Source: Thiobacillus sp.
Lineage (GTDB): Bacteria > Pseudomonadota > Gammaproteobacteria > Burkholderiales > Thiobacillaceae
DNA: 10,274 bases
NCBI GenBank assembly: GCA_024710445.1
Contig: JANJUT010000186.1
Coordinates: forward strand, 1-10,274
Reading direction: 5' to 3'
This document shows positions 6,283 through 10,274 of the stretch, in pieces. Position 1 is the first letter of the stretch; each line of letters starts with the position of its first letter. A program made the position numbers and the translations under genes. The notes under the pieces were generated by a model, which saw nothing but the letters and a program-made list of their open reading frames with translations, ran no database searches and was not told the origin of the DNA.

Positions 6283-7017
6283 TTAGAAACTTTCGTTTGC
6301 TTGCAGATAGCGCCACTGACCCAGAGGCAGGTCGCCCAGCCGCACACGGCCGATACGCACCCGTTTCAGGCCCACGACCTTTAACCCGACCAGTTCGCAC
6401 ATGCGGCGAATCTGGCGCTTGCGGCCTTCCTTCAGGATGAAGCGCAACTGGTCGGCGTTTTGCCAGCTGACCTTTGCCGGCCGCAATTTCCGGCCGTCGA
6501 GCGAGAGGCCGTGGTTCAGGCGTGCGAGGTCTTTTTCGTCGAGTCGTCCGGCCACGCGCACCAGATATTCCTTCTCGACATCAGAGTCATCGCCTATCAG
6601 CTGTTTGGCGATGCGCCCGTCCTGCGTCAGCACCAGCAGGCCGGTCGAGTCGATATCGAGCCGTCCGGCCGGCGCCAGGCCTTTCAGATGGGACGGATGG
6701 AATGCCTGGGTGGCGCGTCCGTCCAGCCATTGTGTCTCGGGGCGGATCAGCACCACGGCAGGTTGATAGCCCGGCTCCGGCTGGCCCGAGACATAGCCGA
6801 TGGGTTTGTGCAGCAGAATGGTGACGCGTTGCTGCTGTTGCTGGCTGGCAGCTGTGTCCAGCCGGATGGCGCAGGCCGGATCGACCTTGGTACCGAGTTC
6901 GCTCACCCGCTTGCCATCGACAAACACCAGCCCGCGTTCGATATAGCTGTCGGCTTCGCGGCGCGAGCACAGCCCGCGTTCGGACATGAGTTTGGAAAGG
7001 CGGATGGGTTCAGCCAT
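6283..7017 (-). CDS. rRNA pseudouridine synthase, RsuA/RluB/RluE/RluF family (RluF-like)
   Basis: This 244-residue cytoplasmic enzyme isomerises a uridine in ribosomal RNA to pseudouridine. An N-terminal S4 RNA-binding domain covers about residues 4-50 ([21 protein letters not shown]). The catalytic domain has [17 protein letters not shown] near 118-134 with nucleophile Asp121, EKEYLV near 148-153, and [11 protein letters not shown] near 198-208. The C-terminal stretch ending PLGQWRYL resembles E. coli RluF (23S U2604) more than RluB or RsuA from memory, but the target base is inference. A run of five Gln (59-63) lies in the linker. It lacks the long basic tail of E. coli RluF. The ATG at 7017, 2 nt after the uvrA stop, is preferred. 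A TTG at 7023 in the same frame would overlap the uvrA stop by 4 nt and add two residues. Neither has a clear Shine-Dalgarno, so coupling to uvrA is likely. Confidence 0.92.
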   Translation of the reverse strand: MAEPIRLSKLMSERGLCSRREADSYIERGLVFVDGKRVSELGTKVDPACAIRLDTAASQQQQQRVTILLHKPIGYVSGQPEPGYQPAVVLIRPETQWLDGRATQAFHPSHLKGLAPAGRLDIDSTGLLVLTQDGRIAKQLIGDDSDVEKEYLVRVAGRLDEKDLARLNHGLSLDGRKLRPAKVSWQNADQLRFILKEGRKRQIRRMCELVGLKVVGLKRVRIGRVRLGDLPLGQWRYLQANESF

Positions 7018-7019
7018 GT

Positions 7020-9842
7020 TCAATGACGCGACAGAACGGGTTGCAGGTATTTGCCGGTGTGGCTGGCCGGATTGTCGGCCACGGCCTCGGGCGTGCCTTC
7101 GGCGATGATCAGGCCGCCGCCGGCACCGCCTTCCGGCCCAAGGTCAATCAGCCAGTCGGCGGTTTTGATCACATCCAGATTGTGTTCGATGACGACTACG
7201 CTGTTGCCGGCGTCGGCCAGGCGTTGCAGCACTTTCATCAGCAGGTCGATATCGGCGAAATGCAGTCCGGTGGTCGGTTCGTCGAGGATGTAGAGCGTGC
7301 GGCCGGTATCGCGCTTGGACAGTTCGAGCGACAACTTGACGCGCTGCGCCTCGCCGCCGGACAGGGTGGTGGCGGATTGGCCCAGGCGGATATAGCCGAG
7401 GCCCACGTCCATCAGGGTTTGCAGTTTGCGCTTGACGACCGGGACGGCATCGAAAAATTCGGCCGCCGCCTCGATCGTCATTTCCAGCACATCGCGGATG
7501 GTCTTGCCCTTGTAGTGCACTTCCAGCGTTTCGCGGTTATAGCGGGCACCGTGACACACATCGCATGGCACATAGATGTCGGGCAGGAAATGCATCTCGA
7601 CCTTGATCACGCCATCGCCCTGGCAGGCTTCGCAGCGGCCGCCCTTGACATTGAATGAAAACCGGCCCGGCCCGTAGCCGCGGGTACGCGACTCGGGCAC
7701 GCCGGCGAACAGTTCGCGGATCGGCGTAAACAGCCCGGTATAGGTCGCCGGGTTGGAGCGCGGGGTGCGGCCGATGGGGCTTTGGTCGACGCTGATTACC
7801 TTGTCGAAGAACTCCAGGCCGTGGATATCGGTATGCGGCGCGGGCTCGGCAGACGAGCCATACAAATGGCGTGCGGTTGCAGCGTACAGGGTGTCGTTGA
7901 TGAGCGTGGATTTTCCCGAACCCGACACGCCGGTGATGCAGACGAACAGGCCGAGCGGCAAATCGAGTGTGACGTTCTGCAGGTTGTTGCCGCTGGCGCC
8001 AGTCAGGACCAGATGCCGCTCGGGGTCCGGTACACGGCGTTTTTTCGGGATGCCGATTGCGCGACGGCCTGACAGATACTGGCCGGTGAGCGAGTCCTCG
8101 CTCATGCGGATTTCCTCCGGCGTGCCCTCGGCCACGATCTCGCCGCCGTGCACGCCTGCGCCGGGGCCCATGTCGACCACATAATCGGCGGCACGAATGG
8201 CATCCTCGTCGTGCTCGACCACCAGCACCGAGTTGCCGATGTCGCGTAGATGTTTCAGCGTGGCCAGCAGGCGGTCGTTATCGCGCTGGTGCAGGCCGAT
8301 CGAGGGTTCGTCGAGCACGTACATCACGCCGGTGAGGCCGGAGCCGATCTGCGAAGCGAGGCGGATGCGCTGCGACTCGCCGCCCGACAGCGTGTCGGCC
8401 GAACGGTCGAGCGACAGGTAATCGAGACCGACGTTGTTGAGGAAGCCGACGCGGGCGATAATTTCCTTGACGATCTTGTCGGCGATCTGGGCGCGCTGGC
8501 CGTCGAGCGTGAGCGTCTGGAAAAATGCCAGCGCCTGCTTCAGTGGCATCGCGCTGACCTTGAAGATCGGCGCGTCGCCGACCATGACGTGGCGCGCCTC
8601 TTCGCGCAGCCGGGTGCCTTCGCAGGCGGGGCACGCCTTGTTGTTCTGGTACTTGGCGAGTTCCTCACGCACCGCCATCGAGTCCGACTCGTGGTAGCGG
8701 CGGGCCATGTTGGCGAGCACGCCTTCGAACGGGTAGCGCTTGGTGGCGAATCCGCCGCGCGGTGCCAGCGTCTGGAAGGCAATGGCTTCGCGGCCAGAGC
8801 CATTGAGCAGCACATCGTGGATGCGCTCGGGCAGCGATTCCCAGGGCGTGTCGAGATCGAAGCCGTAATGCATCGCCAGGCTTTGCAGCATCATGAAAAA
8901 GAACTGATTGCGCTTGTCCCAGCCCTTGATCGCGCCGCTGGCCAGCGACAGATGCGGGAAAGCCACCACCCGTGCCGGGTCGAAAAAGGTGATCTGGCCG
9001 AGACCGTCGCAGCTGGGGCAGGCGCCCATCGGGTTGTTGAACGAGAACAGCCGCGGTTCGAGCTCGGGCAGTGCATAGCTGCAGATCGGGCAGGCGAACC
9101 TGGCGGAAAACAGGTGCTCTTTGCCGGTGTCCATTTCCACCGCCAGCGCGCGGCCATCGGCGTGGCGTAGCGCGGTCTCGAAGCTTTCGGCCAGACGCTG
9201 CTTGGCATCCATGCGCACCTTCAGACGATCCACCACCACTTCGATGGTGTGCTTCTTGTTCTTGTCGAGTTTGGGTACGGCGTCGATTTCGTGCACCTTG
9301 CCATCGACCCTTACCCGCACGAAACCCTGCGCGCGCAGTTCGGCGAACAGTTCGAGGTTTTCGCCCTTGCGCCCCACCACCAGCGGCGCCATGATCATCA
9401 GCTTGGTGTCTTCCGGCAGTGCCAGCACGGCATCGACCATCTGCGATACGGTCTGCGCAGCCAGCGTGATGCCGTGTTCAGGGCACTGCGGATCGCCGAC
9501 GCGGGCGTACAGCAGGCGCAGGTAATCGTGGATCTCGGTGACCGTGCCTACGGTCGAGCGCGGGTTGTGGCTGGTGGCTTTCTGCTCGATGGAAATCGCC
9601 GGACTCAGGCCTTCGATCAGGTCGACGTCGGGTTTCTCCATCAACTGCAAAAACTGCCGCGCATAGGCCGACAAGGACTCGACGTAGCGCCGCTGGCCTT
9701 CGGCATAGAGCGTGTCGAACGCCAGCGACGATTTGCCCGAGCCCGACAGTCCCGTAATCACCACCAGCTTGTTGCGTGGCAGGTCGAGATTGATGTTCTT
9801 CAGGTTGTGGGTGCGGGCGCCACGGATGCGGATAAATTCCAT
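7020..9842 (-). CDS. uvrA: Excinuclease ABC subunit A (UvrA)
   Basis: UvrA is the damage-sensing ATPase of nucleotide-excision repair; it loads UvrB at lesions so that UvrC can incise. The protein has 940 residues, the same length as E. coli UvrA. The first Walker A is GLSGSGKSS at 31-39 with Lys37. The first zinc site has Cys251, Cys254, Cys275 and Cys278, and a further CPAC pair lies at 404-407. The first ABC signature LSGGESQR is near 485-492, with Walker [13 protein letters not shown] near 509-520. The second Walker [10 protein letters not shown] is at 638-646 with Lys644. The second zinc site has Cys737, Cys740, Cys760 and Cys763. The second signature LSGGEAQR is near 827-834, with Walker [11 protein letters not shown] near 852-861. 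All key residues are present, so the gene is intact and probably functional. The ATG at 9842 gives the canonical [17 protein letters not shown] start but has no visible Shine-Dalgarno. Confidence 0.99.
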   Translation of the reverse strand: MEFIRIRGARTHNLKNINLDLPRNKLVVITGLSGSGKSSLAFDTLYAEGQRRYVESLSAYARQFLQLMEKPDVDLIEGLSPAISIEQKATSHNPRSTVGTVTEIHDYLRLLYARVGDPQCPEHGITLAAQTVSQMVDAVLALPEDTKLMIMAPLVVGRKGENLELFAELRAQGFVRVRVDGKVHEIDAVPKLDKNKKHTIEVVVDRLKVRMDAKQRLAESFETALRHADGRALAVEMDTGKEHLFSARFACPICSYALPELEPRLFSFNNPMGACPSCDGLGQITFFDPARVVAFPHLSLASGAIKGWDKRNQFFFMMLQSLAMHYGFDLDTPWESLPERIHDVLLNGSGREAIAFQTLAPRGGFATKRYPFEGVLANMARRYHESDSMAVREELAKYQNNKACPACEGTRLREEARHVMVGDAPIFKVSAMPLKQALAFFQTLTLDGQRAQIADKIVKEIIARVGFLNNVGLDYLSLDRSADTLSGGESQRIRLASQIGSGLTGVMYVLDEPSIGLHQRDNDRLLATLKHLRDIGNSVLVVEHDEDAIRAADYVVDMGPGAGVHGGEIVAEGTPEEIRMSEDSLTGQYLSGRRAIGIPKKRRVPDPERHLVLTGASGNNLQNVTLDLPLGLFVCITGVSGSGKSTLINDTLYAATARHLYGSSAEPAPHTDIHGLEFFDKVISVDQSPIGRTPRSNPATYTGLFTPIRELFAGVPESRTRGYGPGRFSFNVKGGRCEACQGDGVIKVEMHFLPDIYVPCDVCHGARYNRETLEVHYKGKTIRDVLEMTIEAAAEFFDAVPVVKRKLQTLMDVGLGYIRLGQSATTLSGGEAQRVKLSLELSKRDTGRTLYILDEPTTGLHFADIDLLMKVLQRLADAGNSVVVIEHNLDVIKTADWLIDLGPEGGAGGGLIIAEGTPEAVADNPASHTGKYLQPVLSRH

Positions 9843-9876
9843 TGTTTGGGTGCGGGGGGCGTAATTCGCAACCTGC

Positions 9877-9906
9877 TAATATAACGGACTTCGCGCATTC
9901 GCCTAA
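9877..9906. promoter_or_regulatory. Shared AT-rich core of divergent uvrA / MFS promoters
   Basis: The 111-nt gap between uvrA and the MFS gene has a single AT-rich island. On the plus strand it reads as an extended -10 (TGC then TAATAT, 9874-9882) or as TATAAC at 9880-9885, with no convincing -35. On the minus strand TATATT (9878-9883, 5 of 6) could serve uvrA, with a weak TTAGGC 17 nt upstream at 9901-9906. Both genes may share this core, so divergent transcription could compete. The calls rest on base composition and position. Confidence 0.35.
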
Positions 9907-9953
9907 CCCCGTTAGTTCATCCTGCAGTGGCCCACATCGACTTGTCCGAAAGC

Positions 9954-10274
9954 ATGACCCGCGCCGAAAAGCGCGCCACATCGGGCCTGGCGGCCATTTT
10001 TGGCCTGCGCATGCTGGGCATGTTCCTGATCCTGCCGGTGTTTGCGCTGTATGCGGAACACCTGCCGGGCGGCGACAATCACACCCTGGTTGGCCTCGCG
10101 CTCGGCATGTACGGCCTGACCCAGGCCCTCTTCATGATCCCCTTCGGCATGGCATCCGACCGTATCGGGCGCAAGAAGGTCATCATCTTCGGCCTGATCA
10201 TCTTTGCCATCGGCAGTTTTGTGGCCGCCGCCGCCACCGATATCTACTGGACAATCTTCGGCCGCGCATTGCAG
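9954..10274 (+). CDS. MFS transporter, YajR-like, N-terminal part (runs off the window)
   Basis: Only the first 107 codons are present; the frame is open to the window edge. The protein is an inner-membrane transporter of the major facilitator superfamily. Three membrane segments are visible (about residues 10-32, 45-65 and 75-98). MFS motif A, GMASDRIGRKK, sits in the loop between the second and third. RMLGMF near 19-24, GLTQA near 54-58 and IPFGMASDRIGRK align well from memory with E. coli YajR, whose substrate is unsettled. The ATG at 9954 has a weak GAAAG upstream. A GTG at 9927 in the same frame would add nine residues, and YajR also has a short extension before the matching Met-Thr, so that start cannot be excluded. 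It is divergent from uvrA, an arrangement I recall from other betaproteobacteria. Confidence 0.88.
   Translation, partial: MTRAEKRATSGLAAIFGLRMLGMFLILPVFALYAEHLPGGDNHTLVGLALGMYGLTQALFMIPFGMASDRIGRKKVIIFGLIIFAIGSFVAAAATDIYWTIFGRALQ

Noticed and set aside
7018..7023. TTG start of the pseudouridine synthase overlapping the uvrA stop
   Set aside because: The ATG at 7017 is 2 nt past the stop and gives a normal N-terminus before the S4 domain; TTG adds only two residues and has no ribosome site.
9873..9887. Possible LexA (SOS) box upstream of uvrA: CTGC, seven AT-rich bases, ACGG
   Set aside because: Each half has one mismatch to CTGT/ACAG and the spacer is 7 rather than 8. uvrA is a classic SOS gene, but the match is too poor to call.
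1..10274. CRISPR arrays, tRNA genes, insertion sequences, attachment sites, toxin-antitoxin or defence genes
   Set aside because: I saw no spaced repeats, cloverleaf patterns, transposase motifs or terminal inverted repeats. All credible coding space is accounted for by housekeeping or transport genes.

Overview
The window reads as an ordinary, intact stretch of a GC-rich proteobacterial chromosome. The proteins look betaproteobacterial to me: a full-length UvrA, an RsuA/RluF-type pseudouridine synthase, an RND efflux pair, and a YajR-like MFS protein divergent from uvrA. That assignment rests on protein character and gene layout, not on a search. I see no mobile element, integrase, tRNA, rRNA, CRISPR array or clear pseudogene.

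Layout from left to right. Positions 1-285 carry no convincing gene. They are AT-richer than the rest and hold short inverted repeats just downstream of the first gene's stop. Six genes then lie on the minus strand, so they are read from right to left. They are uvrA (9842 to 7020), an rRNA pseudouridine synthase (7017 to 6283), a small alanine-rich outer-membrane lipoprotein (6110 to 5841), a periplasmic adaptor (5731 to 4736), an RND inner-membrane pump (4717 to 1568) and a type-2 glycerate kinase (1563 to 286). The right end holds the first 107 codons of an MFS transporter on the plus strand, divergent from uvrA.

These fall into about four transcription units. uvrA and the pseudouridine synthase are 2 nt apart and probably share a message. 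The lipoprotein has its own likely promoter, a structured leader of about 100 nt, the only strong Shine-Dalgarno among the minus-strand genes, and a good rho-independent terminator. The adaptor, pump and glycerate kinase follow with gaps of 18 and 4 nt. They probably form one operon from a promoter whose -35 lies in the U-tract of the lipoprotein terminator. The MFS gene leaves from the uvrA intergenic region.

Functionally, UvrA does nucleotide-excision repair, the pseudouridine synthase modifies rRNA, and the adaptor and pump form two parts of a tripartite exporter with no outer-membrane channel gene beside them. Glycerate kinase feeds glycerate into central metabolism. The points most worth a second look are the glycerate kinase coupled to an efflux pump, a nine-base homopolymer inside the adaptor gene, the repetitive lipoprotein with its structured leader, and the terminator/promoter overlap. 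I found no clear evidence of an undescribed multi-gene system.
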